In this document: positions 8,364 to 17,742 of the stretch, piece after piece
Numbering within the stretch: the stretch's first letter is position 1
Layout: every line of letters starts with the position of its first letter
Source: Bacteroidales bacterium
Lineage (GTDB): Bacteria; Bacteroidota; Bacteroidia; Bacteroidales; UBA932
Reading direction: 5' to 3'
NCBI GenBank assembly: GCA_024693285.1
Contig: JAILLE010000039.1
Location: 1-64,000, forward strand
DNA: 64,000 nt
Program-made: the position numbers and the translations under genes
Notes under the pieces: model-generated
What the model saw: only the letters and a program-made list of their open reading frames with translations
Database searches by the model: none
What the model was told of the DNA's origin: nothing

Positions 8364-10982
8364 TTATCTGGTGATAACCTCCACCAATTTATCCAAAGCA
8401 TACTTCAATCCAGCCGTGTTCCTTCCACCTGCGGTGGCGAGGAATGGCTGTCCGCCTCCTCCACCTTGGATGAACCGGGCAGCCTCCTTGATGTCGGCTG
8501 CGGCGTTGTGGCCGGCGGCGACAAGATCCGCTGAATACATCAACAGCAGCTGAGGTTTGCCGTCATGCTCGAAAGCCGCCGCAAGGGCGAAATTGGTCAC
8601 CTCCTTCTGGAGGATGGCCGCGGCCTCGCGGAACATGTTCGGGTCAACGTCGCGGTTGAAGGTCGCAATATTTATACCATTGATCTGCTCCGAATTCTCG
8701 GCAAGGACCCTGGCGAAGGCAGCGGCCTTCTCCTTTGCATATTCCTCAAGTTTCTTGCGGGCGTCGCTGTTCTCACCGATCATCTTGGTAACGGCTGCGG
8801 TGATGTCCGGCACGTTGTTGAACATCTCCCTGATGCCCTTGAGAGTGTCGGAGACTGTGTCGAGAAGATTCTCGGCGGCTTCACCGGTCAAGGCCTCAAT
8901 CCTCCGGACACCGGCGGCGATAGCTGATTCGGAAACGATCTTGAAGAAACCGATCCTGCCGGTTGAGGTGGCGTGTGTTCCGCCACAAAGCTCGACTGAG
9001 GGACCGAACTTAACGACCCTGACACGGTCTCCATATTTCTCACCGAATAGGGCGATAGCCCCCATCCCTAGAGCCTCGTCCATCGTGGCATCCCTCTTTT
9101 CCTCAAGATGGAAATCGTTGCGGATCATTGAGTTGACAAGATGCTCAACCTTGCGGATCTCCTCGTCTGTGACTTTGGAGAAATGTGAGAAGTCGAACCT
9201 GAAATAGTCCGGCCCGACGAATGAGCCTTTCTGCTCGACATGGGTTCCGAGCACTTGCCTGAGAGCGTTGTCCAGAAGGTGGGTGGCGGTGTGGTTGGCT
9301 GCGATCTTAAGGCGGCGGGCGCCATCGACCTTCAAAGTGAACGCTCCTTCGCAGTCCTCAGGGACACGCTCGGCGATATGTACTGTCAAATTGTTCTCTT
9401 TGACCGTGTTGAGGATCCGGATCTCCTCGCCGCTGGCGGAAATGGCCACGCCGGTGTCACCGACCTGTCCACCCATCTCGGCGTAGAAGGGAGTGCGGTC
9501 GAAGACCAGCTGGATCATAGTCTTGTTCTTCTGCTTTACGGTGCGGTGCTTCAGAAGCCTAACTCCCTCAATCTGGAGACTGTCATATCCAAGGAAGGCC
9601 TCCTCTTCTCCATCCACGAAGACTGTCCAGTCACCGAACTCGTTGGCGGTGGCGTTGCGGGCCCTCTCTTTCTGCTTCTGGAGCTCGACATTGAAGCCGT
9701 CCATGTCGACAGTGTACCCGTTCTCGGCGGCGATCAGGCCGGTGAGGTCGATCGGAAAACCGTAAGTGTCGTAAAGGATGAAAGCGTCGACTCCGGGAAT
9801 TGACTTGGTGTCAGCGTTCTTGGCCATATAGTCATCCATCATCCTGATACCCCTGTCGAGAGTCCTAAGGAAAGAAAGCTCTTCCTCACGGATGACACTT
9901 TCGATGAGCTGGCGCTGTTTCACAAGCTCAGGATAGGCCTCGCCCATATCCTCTATAAGCTGGGGAACGAGGGCGCAAAGGAAGGGTTCCTCGAAACCGA
10001 GGAAGGTATATCCGTAGCGGACAGCCCTGCGGAGGATCCTCCTGATGACATAACCGGCCTTGACATTTGAAGGCAGCTGGCCATCAGCGATCGAGAAGGC
10101 GATCGCGCGGATGTGGTCGGCGATGACCCTCATGGCGACCTCGGTCTTGGATGACTCGTGGTATTTATGCCCGGAAAGTTCCTCGATCTTGTGGATCATT
10201 CCGGAAAACACATCGGTGTCGTAGTTGCTGGCCTTGCCTTGGAGTACCATGCAGAGCCTTTCGAATCCCATTCCGGTGTCGATGTTCTTGGCGGGGAGGG
10301 GCTCGAGGGAGCCGTCAGCCTTGCGGTTATACTGCATGAACACCAGGTTCCAGATCTCTATCACCTGGTCGTTATCGGTGTTGACCATATCCCTGCCGGG
10401 AATCTTGGCGATCTCTTCGTCGCTCCTGAGATCGATATGGATCTCGCTGCAAGGTCCGCAAGGACCGGTGTCGCCCATCTCCCAGAAATTGTCATGTTTG
10501 TTACCATATACTATATGGTCTTCCGGAAGGTGCTTCTTCCAAGCCTCGAGAGCCTCGGAGTCCATCTCGGTGCCGTCATCGGCTGATCCTTCGAAAACGG
10601 TGGCGTAAAGCTTGGTCTTGTCGATCTTGTAGACCTCGGTCAGAAGCTCCCACGCCCAAGCGATCGCCTCCTCTTTGAAGTAGTCACCGAAACTCCAGTT
10701 TCCGAGCATCTCGAACATCGTGTGGTGGCGTCCATCGTGGCCGACGGCTTCAAGATCATTATGTTTTCCACTGACTCTGAGGCATTTCTGTGAGTCGGTC
10801 GCCCTTTTGGACTTAGGGGCGGAATTGCCAAGGAATATGTCCTTGAACTGATTCATACCGGCGTTGGTGAACATCAAAGTCGGGTCATTCTTCACTACCA
10901 TGGGGGCCGAAGGCACCACCAGATGTCCCTTGGACTCGAAGAAATCCAGGAACTGTTGTCTTATCTCTTTAGCTGTATTCAT
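8364..10982 (-). CDS. alaS: alanyl-tRNA synthetase
   Basis: The 872-residue protein is a full-length AlaRS, which charges tRNA-Ala in the cytoplasm. The catalytic domain begins [18 protein letters not shown] and includes [15 protein letters not shown] and [13 protein letters not shown]. The editing domain has the zinc motif HTATHLLD and [13 protein letters not shown]. The C-terminal part ends in the oligomerisation region with [14 protein letters not shown]. It is the first gene of a minus-strand unit alaS-lptF/fmt-tpk with zero spacing to the next gene. A TAATTTTG promoter element lies 33 bases upstream. Confidence 0.97.
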   Translation of the reverse strand: MNTAKEIRQQFLDFFESKGHLVVPSAPMVVKNDPTLMFTNAGMNQFKDIFLGNSAPKSKRATDSQKCLRVSGKHNDLEAVGHDGRHHTMFEMLGNWSFGDYFKEEAIAWAWELLTEVYKIDKTKLYATVFEGSADDGTEMDSEALEAWKKHLPEDHIVYGNKHDNFWEMGDTGPCGPCSEIHIDLRSDEEIAKIPGRDMVNTDNDQVIEIWNLVFMQYNRKADGSLEPLPAKNIDTGMGFERLCMVLQGKASNYDTDVFSGMIHKIEELSGHKYHESSKTEVAMRVIADHIRAIAFSIADGQLPSNVKAGYVIRRILRRAVRYGYTFLGFEEPFLCALVPQLIEDMGEAYPELVKQRQLIESVIREEELSFLRTLDRGIRMMDDYMAKNADTKSIPGVDAFILYDTYGFPIDLTGLIAAENGYTVDMDGFNVELQKQKERARNATANEFGDWTVFVDGEEEAFLGYDSLQIEGVRLLKHRTVKQKNKTMIQLVFDRTPFYAEMGGQVGDTGVAISASGEEIRILNTVKENNLTVHIAERVPEDCEGAFTLKVDGARRLKIAANHTATHLLDNALRQVLGTHVEQKGSFVGPDYFRFDFSHFSKVTDEEIRKVEHLVNSMIRNDFHLEEKRDATMDEALGMGAIALFGEKYGDRVRVVKFGPSVELCGGTHATSTGRIGFFKIVSESAIAAGVRRIEALTGEAAENLLDTVSDTLKGIREMFNNVPDITAAVTKMIGENSDARKKLEEYAKEKAAAFARVLAENSEQINGINIATFNRDVDPNMFREAAAILQKEVTNFALAAAFEHDGKPQLLLMYSADLVAAGHNAAADIKEAARFIQGGGGGQPFLATAGGRNTAGLKYALDKLVEVITR

Positions 10983-11014
10983 CGTTTATCTGTCCCTTTT
11001 TGGCACGGAAATAG

Positions 11015-11022
11015 CAAAATTA
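11015..11022 (-). promoter_or_regulatory. -7 promoter element (TAATTTTG) for alaS
   Basis: On the minus strand TAATTTTG fits TAnnTTTG and sits 33 bases before the alaS ATG, predicting a leader of roughly 27 bases. It is back to back with the promoter element of the peptidase gene at 11055. Confidence 0.5.
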
Positions 11023-11054
11023 TAACATTTTTAGCGATTTATAGCAAAAAAGGG

Positions 11055-11062
11055 TATATTTG
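11055..11062 (+). promoter_or_regulatory. -7 promoter element (TATATTTG) for the M23 peptidase operon
   Basis: An exact TATATTTG ends six bases before the ATG at 11069, so the transcript would start at or very near the first codon. It would drive the long plus-strand unit that begins with two M23 peptidases. Confidence 0.55.
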
Positions 11063-11068
11063 CGAGCT

Positions 11069-12073
11069 ATGAGAAAATATATTCTCAATCCGGAGACCCT
11101 TCTCTATGAGATCAAAGACGTGTCTTTGAAATCGAAATTGATCAAGGGGCTCCTTCTCGTCGCCGGTAGTGTAGGACTGTCGGTGCTATATTTGTGGGTT
11201 TTCACGTCGGTTCTTGGGATGGATCTTCCCAAGACGGCTCTCCTTAAGGCCGAGATGGCCCGTTGGGACGCTCGAATTGATTTGATGAACTCCCGCCTGG
11301 ACCGTTATGAGAGCAATCTGGACGCTTTGAGGATAAGGGATGACGATATCTACAGATCCATATTCGGAATGAATGAGATTCCCGCCTCGATCCGCACCGC
11401 TGGTATCGGCGGAGTGGACAGGTACGCGTTCCTGGATGGGCTGGAGCCCACCAACACTTTGAAGAACACCGCTTTGAGAATAGATAAGCTGACTAGGATG
11501 ACCTATGTCCAGAGTAAGTCATTCGACGAGGTGGCGGCGGTCTCCAAACGCGCCGGTGACATGGCGTCATGCATCCCGGCGGTCCCGCCGATTATTCCTG
11601 ATCCTTCCAAGTACAACCTCTCCAGCCAGTTCGGATACAGGACGGATCCTTTCACGGGAGAGTCCAGGCTCCACACCGGAGTCGACCTTGCCATGAAGGT
11701 CGGCAATCCCATTTTCGCCACAGGTGACGGAGTTGTCGAGTCTGTGGAATATGACTTCTTCGGTTACGGCAATTGCGTTAACATCGATCACGGGTTCGGT
11801 TACAAGACCCGTTACGCCCACCTCGACAGGATGACTGTGATCGAGGGGATGAAGGTCAAGAGGGGAGATAAGATAGGCGAGAGCGGCAAGTCCGGAAGGG
11901 CCAGCGGCCCCCATCTCCATTACGAGGTGTTCTACAAGGGAGAGAGGGTCAATCCGATGAACTATTTTGATCTCTCGATGTCCAAACAGGACTATATCGC
12001 GATGACGAACCGCCAGGAGAAGGAAAATGAGACCATCCCTACCAGGCGTTCTTTCAGTGTGACACGCAGGTAG
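11069..12073 (+). CDS. M23 family metallopeptidase, membrane-anchored
   Basis: The 334-residue protein has one membrane helix near residues 28-48 (LLLVAGSVGLSVLYLW), a helical, coiled-coil-like stretch, and a C-terminal M23 (LytM/lysostaphin) domain with the zinc and catalytic motifs LHTGVDLA and GPHLHYEV. Such enzymes cut peptide cross-links in peptidoglycan, or activate amidases, in the periplasm. Both the HxxxD and HLH motifs are intact, so catalysis is likely. The ATG at 11069 is chosen over the in-frame TTG at 11060, which lies inside the promoter element. A second paralog follows six bases later. Confidence 0.9.
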   Translation: MRKYILNPETLLYEIKDVSLKSKLIKGLLLVAGSVGLSVLYLWVFTSVLGMDLPKTALLKAEMARWDARIDLMNSRLDRYESNLDALRIRDDDIYRSIFGMNEIPASIRTAGIGGVDRYAFLDGLEPTNTLKNTALRIDKLTRMTYVQSKSFDEVAAVSKRAGDMASCIPAVPPIIPDPSKYNLSSQFGYRTDPFTGESRLHTGVDLAMKVGNPIFATGDGVVESVEYDFFGYGNCVNIDHGFGYKTRYAHLDRMTVIEGMKVKRGDKIGESGKSGRASGPHLHYEVFYKGERVNPMNYFDLSMSKQDYIAMTNRQEKENETIPTRRSFSVTRR

Positions 12074-12079
12074 AGGCTT

Positions 12080-13039
12080 ATGGCAGACGGTGAGAAATAC
12101 GTGTTCGACAAAAGCCGGATGGAATTCCGGAAGGTCACTCGTTCCGTCTGGTCGGTGACCAAGAAGGCCTTGGGGTATTTCCTTGTCACGGCATCTCTCG
12201 CGGTGGTCTATTATGTGGTGTTTTCCCTTTTGGTCAGCACGGACTCTGAGCGTGCCCTCAAGAGGGACATCCAGATGTACGAGCAGATGTATGCCGAGAT
12301 GCTCCGCAAAGAGGAGCTTGTCGGTGATGTTCTTGAGGGTCTAAAAGAGAAGGACCAGGAGATTTACCGCCAGCTTTTCAATTCAGATTCGCCTGATCTG
12401 GGCAGCATGTATCCTGATGGACTCCTCTCGGCGATTGATTCTGTCGAAGACAAGGATATAGTCGAATATGTCGGGAAGAAACTGGATTTGCTGGATATCG
12501 CTTCAGCCCGGGTCGAGAATAACCTTGCCAGGGTAATGGAGGTCCTTGATAGTGGAGGAGTGAAAAAGCTTCCCCCCATGACTATTCCTCTAGGCTCGTT
12601 CTCTTATGCGAGGACTGGAGCGTCTGTCGGCCAGAAAATCAATCCTTTTTACAAGGTGCCGGCCAATCATGGAGGGCTCGACCTCATCTCCCAGCAGGGG
12701 GAGCCGGTCTATGCGGCGGCTGACGGGGTCGTGAGATATGTCGACCATTCTTCAAAGGGCCTTGGCAATGTCGTGGCTATCGACCATGGCAACGGCTATG
12801 TCACCAGCTATGCCCATTTGGAGAACACAAGGGTGAGCAGGGGGCAGAAAGTCCAGAGAGGCAAGCAGATAGGACAAGTGGGAATGTCGGGCAACTCTTT
12901 CGCGCCGCATCTGCACTATGAGGTCAGGAAGGACTCATTGAGGATGGATCCTCTTAATTACATGTTCGCCTCTGTCACTCCTGAGGACTATATGGGGATG
13001 CTGTTCATGTCTTCCAACACAGGGCAATCAATGGATTAA
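12080..13039 (+). CDS. M23 family metallopeptidase, second paralog
   Basis: This 319-residue protein has the same plan as its upstream neighbour: a membrane helix (about residues 32-52, YFLVTASLAVVYYVVF), a helical region, then an M23 domain with NHGGLDLI and APHLHYEV. Both zinc motifs are intact. The shared opening pattern (KYVFDKSRMEFRKV beside KYILNPETLLYEIK) and layout point to an old tandem duplication. It probably acts on peptidoglycan in the periplasm. Ten bases downstream begins a MerR-type gene, so the two are likely in one transcript. Confidence 0.9.
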   Translation: MADGEKYVFDKSRMEFRKVTRSVWSVTKKALGYFLVTASLAVVYYVVFSLLVSTDSERALKRDIQMYEQMYAEMLRKEELVGDVLEGLKEKDQEIYRQLFNSDSPDLGSMYPDGLLSAIDSVEDKDIVEYVGKKLDLLDIASARVENNLARVMEVLDSGGVKKLPPMTIPLGSFSYARTGASVGQKINPFYKVPANHGGLDLISQQGEPVYAAADGVVRYVDHSSKGLGNVVAIDHGNGYVTSYAHLENTRVSRGQKVQRGKQIGQVGMSGNSFAPHLHYEVRKDSLRMDPLNYMFASVTPEDYMGMLFMSSNTGQSMD

Positions 13040-13048
13040 ATATATTAT

Positions 13049-13366
13049 ATGGAGAAATTATATTACACTATCGGCGAAGTGTCCGAGCTTCTGGGTGAGA
13101 GCACATCTCTTGTGAGGTTCTGGTCCAACTCGTTCCCGAAATACATCAAACCCAAGCGGAACGCCAAGGGCAACAGGTTGTACACCGCTGAGGACCTTGA
13201 TTGCTTGAAGCAAGTCCATCTCCTTGTCAAAGAGCAAGGGTTGACCTTGGAGGGCGCATCCAAGAAACTCGCCGCCGAGAGGCAGAAAGTTGAGGGCAGG
13301 GTAAAGGTCCTGGACAGCCTTAAGGAGATCAGGAGCCAGCTTGTCGAAGTCAAGAAGTCGCTATGA
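13049..13366 (+). CDS. MerR family transcriptional regulator
   Basis: The 105-residue protein has an N-terminal winged-helix MerR domain (YYTIGEVSELLGESTSLVRFW, then GNRLYTAEDL) followed by a helical tail ending in KSL. It lacks an effector-binding domain, as do many short Bacteroidetes MerR proteins. It binds DNA, but its target cannot be read from the sequence. Its stop overlaps the next start (ATGA at 13363-13366), implying coupled translation with the Nif3-like gene. Confidence 0.88.
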   Translation: MEKLYYTIGEVSELLGESTSLVRFWSNSFPKYIKPKRNAKGNRLYTAEDLDCLKQVHLLVKEQGLTLEGASKKLAAERQKVEGRVKVLDSLKEIRSQLVEVKKSL

Positions 13367-14142
13367 TAGTGAGAGATATCACATCGGCAATCCAGGAGTT
13401 CGCTCCTCTGCCGATCCAGGAGAGCTGGGACAATAGCGGGCTGATTATCGGTTCTCCTGACCAGGAGGTTAAAGGTGTACTTGTCGGATTCGATTGCACT
13501 CCCGAACTGGTTGACGAAGCTATTGCTTGCGGCGCTGACATGATTGTCACCCATCACCCACTCATCTATGGAGGAATCAAGACGATAGCGCCTGAGGATC
13601 CGGTCGGGCTCGCGGTAATCAAGGCTGTGTCCGCCGGAATCGCTGTCTATGCCGCACACACAACCGCGGATAAGGTTATCGGTGGGGTAAGCGGGATTAT
13701 GGCCAGACGTCTTGGCCTCAAAGACGTCGAGGTTCTGGACCAGGAATCGGACGGGATTGGTTTCGGATCTGTCGGGAACCTTCCCGCGCCGATGGGAGCC
13801 GAGGAGTTCATCGGATATGTCAAATCTTGTTTCGGCCTTTCTATCGCCCGTTGCTCCAGGCCGCTTGATATCCCGATTAGCAGGGTCGCCATGTGCGGTG
13901 GCTCAGGCTCTTCCCTGATCGGGAAAGCCATGGACGCGGGCGCCCAGGCGTATATCTGCGGAGATATCACATACCATCGTTTCTTCACTCCTAAGAACTT
14001 TATGGTCATTGATATAGGCCATTTCGAAGGGGAAGTGGAAATTTGCGATGTATTATTTTCTCTCTTAAGGAAAAAATTTCCTACCTTTGCAGTCCGTACC
14101 AGCGAGAAGCTAAGGGCGAGCAATCCGGTTTTTTATTATTAG
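13363..14142 (+). CDS. Nif3-like dinuclear metal centre protein
   Basis: The 259-residue protein matches the Nif3/YbgI family: QESWDNSGLIIG, the metal-binding HHPLIYGG, AAHTTADKVIGGV, and the C-terminal GDITYHRF and IGHFEGE motifs. It is the short form without the internal PII-like insertion found in some relatives. The molecular function of the family is unsettled; a hydrolase-like or GTP cyclohydrolase-like role has been proposed. A promoter-like TACCTTTG lies inside its 3' end and may serve the next gene. Confidence 0.9.
   Translation: MIVRDITSAIQEFAPLPIQESWDNSGLIIGSPDQEVKGVLVGFDCTPELVDEAIACGADMIVTHHPLIYGGIKTIAPEDPVGLAVIKAVSAGIAVYAAHTTADKVIGGVSGIMARRLGLKDVEVLDQESDGIGFGSVGNLPAPMGAEEFIGYVKSCFGLSIARCSRPLDIPISRVAMCGGSGSSLIGKAMDAGAQAYICGDITYHRFFTPKNFMVIDIGHFEGEVEICDVLFSLLRKKFPTFAVRTSEKLRASNPVFYY
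14082..14089 (+). promoter_or_regulatory. possible -7 promoter element (TACCTTTG) inside nif3-like gene
   Basis: TACCTTTG fits TAnnTTTG and lies in an AT-rich patch about 78 bases before the ATG at 14167. It could give the zinc-ribbon/dnaB/rnf genes a second transcript start. It also encodes residues of the upstream protein, so chance is possible. Confidence 0.4.
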
Positions 14143-14166
14143 AACAGTCAGATTTCAATAGCTACT

Positions 14167-14979
14167 ATGGCAACCAAGAAAATCAAGAAAGTTGAGACAC
14201 CTATAGACGAGAGGGAGACTTTCGTCTCCTTGCAGAAGAATTTCGCCGACTCCGAGATTAGCGTCGAGGAGAAACTCAAGACCCTGTACGCTCTTCAGGA
14301 GGCCGATTCGGCGATCGACAGGATCGTCCAGCTCCGCGGCGAGCTTCCCTCTGAGGTGGAGGCTCTTGAGGAAGAGGTGGCGGACCTTAAGGCTCGTCTC
14401 GCCCAGGGTGCGGCTGTGATTGACGTGTTCAACCAGACCATCGCCGAGAACAAGCAGAACATAGTCGACTGTGACCTCCAGATCGAGAAGTACCAGAAGC
14501 AGTTGGATGACATCTCCAACAGCCGTGAGTACGACTCTATCAACAAAGAGATTGAGAATCAGGGACTTCTTCGTCAGATCGCCCAGAAAACCATCAATGA
14601 CACCAGGACCGCTATCATGGAGAAGAAGGCGGACCAGGATAACCTGAAGGATTTCATCGCCATCCGTAGCGAGGACCTCAAAGCCAAGAAGGAAGAGCTC
14701 GCGACCATCGTCGAGTCCACATCGAAAGAAGAGGAGATGCTTGAGCAGAAGAGGAAGGAGTGCGCGGCCAAGATCGATCCCAGGACCATGAGCGCTTATG
14801 ACCGTATTCGCGCCAGTGTCCACAACCACCTTGCTGTGGTCTCCGTGTACAATGGAGACTCCTGCGGAGGTTGCTTCAGCACCATCACCCCGCAGCGTCT
14901 TGTAGATATCGCTTCCAACAAGAAGCTGATCATCTGCGAGCATTGCGGACGAATCATAGTCAATCCGGATTTCGAATAG
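14167..14979 (+). CDS. coiled-coil protein with C4 zinc ribbon (COG1579)
   Basis: The 270-residue protein is mostly a long antiparallel coiled coil (about residues 30-205, rich in E, K, L and D) ending in a C4 zinc ribbon with CGGCF and CEHCGR spaced as in COG1579 proteins. No enzyme motif is present. Members are thought to bind nucleic acid or act as scaffolds; the exact role is unknown. It sits 12 bases upstream of dnaB. A basic N-terminal stretch (TKKIKKVE) precedes the coiled coil. Confidence 0.85.
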   Translation: MATKKIKKVETPIDERETFVSLQKNFADSEISVEEKLKTLYALQEADSAIDRIVQLRGELPSEVEALEEEVADLKARLAQGAAVIDVFNQTIAENKQNIVDCDLQIEKYQKQLDDISNSREYDSINKEIENQGLLRQIAQKTINDTRTAIMEKKADQDNLKDFIAIRSEDLKAKKEELATIVESTSKEEEMLEQKRKECAAKIDPRTMSAYDRIRASVHNHLAVVSVYNGDSCGGCFSTITPQRLVDIASNKKLIICEHCGRIIVNPDFE

Positions 14980-14991
14980 ACAATCACAGTT

Positions 14992-16470
14992 ATGCCTGAC
15001 CAGCCTGGAAAATCCTCAAGGAGAAAGGCCCAGGCAGTCAACCTGGACACTATAGGGCTTGAGATGGGGAACAAACCGCCTCAAGCCCTTGAAGTCGAAG
15101 AGGCTGTCCTCGGCGCTATGCTCATCGAACCCTCATCCGTCGACATGGCGCTTGAGGAGCTCAGCCCTTCCTGTTTCTATGACCCACGGCACAAGATGAT
15201 CTACGAGGCGATGTCCGAGCTCGTCAACGAGCACACTTCGGTGGATATCGTCACTGTCAGCGCCAAATTGCGCGAGAAGGGCAACCTGGAGGCTATTGGC
15301 GGACCTGTCGTTCTTGCCGGACTGTCCGAGAAGGTCGGAGCTGCCGCACATATCGAGTACTACGTCAAGATCCTCAAACAGAAGAGCATACAAAGGGATC
15401 TTATTACGGCTTCATACGAGATTCTCAGGGATTCGTATGACGATTCCGTAAAGGTGGACCAGCTTATTGACGAGGCCCAGACAAAGGTCTATAATGCCAT
15501 CCAGAACAACCTCAAGAAGGATGTTCAGGAAGTCGGCTCGATCATCAATGACGCCATGCGCGAGATCGAGAAGAACCAGAACATCCAGGGTCTCAGCGGG
15601 GTACCTTCCGGTTTCCCGACTTTGGACCGTGTCACAAGGGGCTGGCAGAAGTCCGACTTGATCATTCTCGCCGCCAGGCCTTCAGTCGGTAAGACGGCTT
15701 TCGCCCTTAACCTTGCCAGGAACGCAGCGGTGGACCACAATATGCCAGTGGCTGTTTTCTCTTTGGAAATGTCTGCCCTTCAGCTGGTTATGAGGCTTAT
15801 GACTACAGAGTCCGGCCTTCCTGCTGACAAACTTAAGGGCGGATCGAAACTGGATCCGTGGGATTGGCAGCAGCTTGAGACCCGGCTCGCGGCCTTGTCG
15901 AAAGCTCCACTTTATATTGACGACACTCCTAGCATCCCGCTGATGGAGTTCCGTACCAAAGTCAAGAGGCTTGTCAAGTCGAAAGATGTGAGGCTTGTGA
16001 TCGTTGATTACCTTCAGCTGATGCAGGGCCCGGTCGAGCTGAGAGGCCTGCGCGAGCAGGAAGTCGCGGCTATCTCCAGGACCCTGAAGGCTACGGCCAA
16101 GGAGTTGAATGTACCGATTATCGCATTGTCTCAGCTGTCCAGAAATGCGGTCCAAAGGACTGGAGGCACTGGAAAGCCTCAGCTTAGCGACCTGCGAGAG
16201 TCCGGATCAATTGAGCAGGATGCCGATATGGTCATATTCATACATCGCCCTGATTATGTGGGCCTTGGAGAAACTCCGGACGGAAAGGAGACCACTCAGA
16301 TCATCATAGCCAAGCATCGTAATGGCGAGGTCTGCGATATCGACATGCTGTTCAAGTCCGAGCAGGTCCGCTTCGTGGAGCCTGGCGATTCTCTCGCCGC
16401 TCAGGCTGAATCGATGGTCGGCACGGAATCTGCAATGAACAGTGAGTTCGACCAAAACACTGAATTCTAA
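14992..16470 (+). CDS. dnaB: replicative DNA helicase
   Basis: The 492-residue protein is a full DnaB. The N-terminal domain begins PPQALEVEEAVLGAMLIEP, a linker helix follows, and the RecA-like motor has Walker A AARPSVGKTAFALN, Walker B RLVIVDYLQLMQ and the DLRESGSIEQDADMV motif. It unwinds DNA 5'-3' ahead of the replisome as a hexamer. No intein is present. The stop codon shares its last base with the next ATG (TAATG at 16468-16472), so the DUF3108 gene is probably translationally coupled. Confidence 0.97.
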   Translation: MPDQPGKSSRRKAQAVNLDTIGLEMGNKPPQALEVEEAVLGAMLIEPSSVDMALEELSPSCFYDPRHKMIYEAMSELVNEHTSVDIVTVSAKLREKGNLEAIGGPVVLAGLSEKVGAAAHIEYYVKILKQKSIQRDLITASYEILRDSYDDSVKVDQLIDEAQTKVYNAIQNNLKKDVQEVGSIINDAMREIEKNQNIQGLSGVPSGFPTLDRVTRGWQKSDLIILAARPSVGKTAFALNLARNAAVDHNMPVAVFSLEMSALQLVMRLMTTESGLPADKLKGGSKLDPWDWQQLETRLAALSKAPLYIDDTPSIPLMEFRTKVKRLVKSKDVRLVIVDYLQLMQGPVELRGLREQEVAAISRTLKATAKELNVPIIALSQLSRNAVQRTGGTGKPQLSDLRESGSIEQDADMVIFIHRPDYVGLGETPDGKETTQIIIAKHRNGEVCDIDMLFKSEQVRFVEPGDSLAAQAESMVGTESAMNSEFDQNTEF

Positions 16471-17309
16471 TGAGACTCGCTAGACTGATAACTGTTGTCG
16501 CCGCCGCTTTCCTGGCCGCGGGCGTAACGCTTTCCGCCGCCGACAACAAGAAATGCCTTCCTGTCAACCTGGCCAAGGATCAACTCGCGTTCAAAGGCGG
16601 TGAGAAATTGGTTTTCACAATCCACTACAAGTTTGGCTTGATCAACGCTGACGTCGCTCAAGCCACATTGAGACTGGATGAGACTGTTCTCAATGGTCAG
16701 AATTGCTATCACGGATCCCTGAAAGGTAAGACCCAGAAGATATATGAGTCAGTCTTCAAGCTGAAGGAGGATTTCGATTGCTGGTTCACTAAGGATGGAT
16801 TCAAACCTGTGAAGTTCATTAGGGATTGCCGAGAGGGAAATTATTGGTGCACAAACCTTTACACCTATGCCTCTGACCATATCAACGCCCAGATCAACAA
16901 TTCACGCAAAGGGGAGTTCACTGTCGAGTTGCCCAAGGACGAGTGCACCTATGACATCGCCACGATGTTATTCCTCATCCGCAACATGGATCTCTCGAAA
17001 TTGAGCGCCGGGGGAAGGTATCCTATGACTTACGCCATCGACCATCATATCCGGGACATATATTTCCGCTACTTCGGAGTAGAGAATAAGAAGATTCCGG
17101 GAAAGGGTACTTACAGGTGCCATAAATTCGGTTTCGAGATGCCGAAAGGCGAGGCTTTTGATGGCGAGAGCAGCCTTTACGCATGGATCACTGACGACGG
17201 CAACAGGATTCCTATCTATTTCGTCGCTCCATTGAAGATAGGCCAGGTCCGCGGACGCCTTTACAGCGCTGACGGATTGAAACATGAGTTCTCAAGCGTG
17301 GTCCAGTAA
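16470..17309 (+). CDS. DUF3108-type secreted protein
   Basis: The 279-residue protein has a signal peptide (LITVVAAAFLAAGVTLSAAD) and the beta-rich body of DUF3108 proteins, including GGEKLVFTIHYKFGLINADV and YAWITDDGNRIPIYFVAPLKIG. The family is periplasmic or outer-membrane associated and of unknown function. Both ends overlap neighbours by one base (TAATG), tying it to dnaB and rseC in one operon. A lipocalin-like barrel role is possible but not shown. Confidence 0.8.
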   Translation: MRLARLITVVAAAFLAAGVTLSAADNKKCLPVNLAKDQLAFKGGEKLVFTIHYKFGLINADVAQATLRLDETVLNGQNCYHGSLKGKTQKIYESVFKLKEDFDCWFTKDGFKPVKFIRDCREGNYWCTNLYTYASDHINAQINNSRKGEFTVELPKDECTYDIATMLFLIRNMDLSKLSAGGRYPMTYAIDHHIRDIYFRYFGVENKKIPGKGTYRCHKFGFEMPKGEAFDGESSLYAWITDDGNRIPIYFVAPLKIGQVRGRLYSADGLKHEFSSVVQ

Positions 17310-17725
17310 TGGCTGACGCTGTTTCCCATAAAGGTAGAATTGTGGCTGCGGACAAAGGGTCCGTCAGCGTGGAGATAATCTCTGAATCAGCATGCGCCTC
17401 CTGCCATGCCGCCGGGCTTTGTGGCCTCACCGAGTCGAAAAAGAAGACAGTCGTGGTCCCCGTCAGGGATCCAGGGGCTTATGAGATCGGTCAGGAGGTT
17501 GAGGTATGCCTCGGAACGAAGGCCGGAATGAAAGCGGTTCTGCTTTCTTATGTGCTTCCAGTGCTGTTTTTACTGATTTTAATATTATCTTTGTCAAAGA
17601 TTGGCCTTGGCGAGCTGGCCACAGGAGGAATATCGCTTCTGGGTGTCGCCGGGTACTATCTCGTATTGTACTTTTTACGGGATCGTCTCGCTGAAGGGTA
17701 CGAGTTTTATATAAGGGAAAGATAA
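17309..17725 (+). CDS. rseC: SoxR-reducing/RseC family membrane protein
   Basis: The 138-residue protein has the RseC/MucC pattern: a short beta domain with the cysteine cluster CASCHAAGLCG, then two membrane helices (VLLSYVLPVLFLLILILSL and GISLLGVAGYYLVLYFL). In E. coli RseC works with the Rsx/Rnf complex to reduce SoxR, and the gene often sits beside rnf genes, as it does here 17 bases before rnfB. It probably assists assembly or electron transfer of the Rnf complex in the inner membrane (inference). Confidence 0.88.
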   Translation: MADAVSHKGRIVAADKGSVSVEIISESACASCHAAGLCGLTESKKKTVVVPVRDPGAYEIGQEVEVCLGTKAGMKAVLLSYVLPVLFLLILILSLSKIGLGELATGGISLLGVAGYYLVLYFLRDRLAEGYEFYIRER

Positions 17726-17742
17726 ATCACCAAATATTATTT

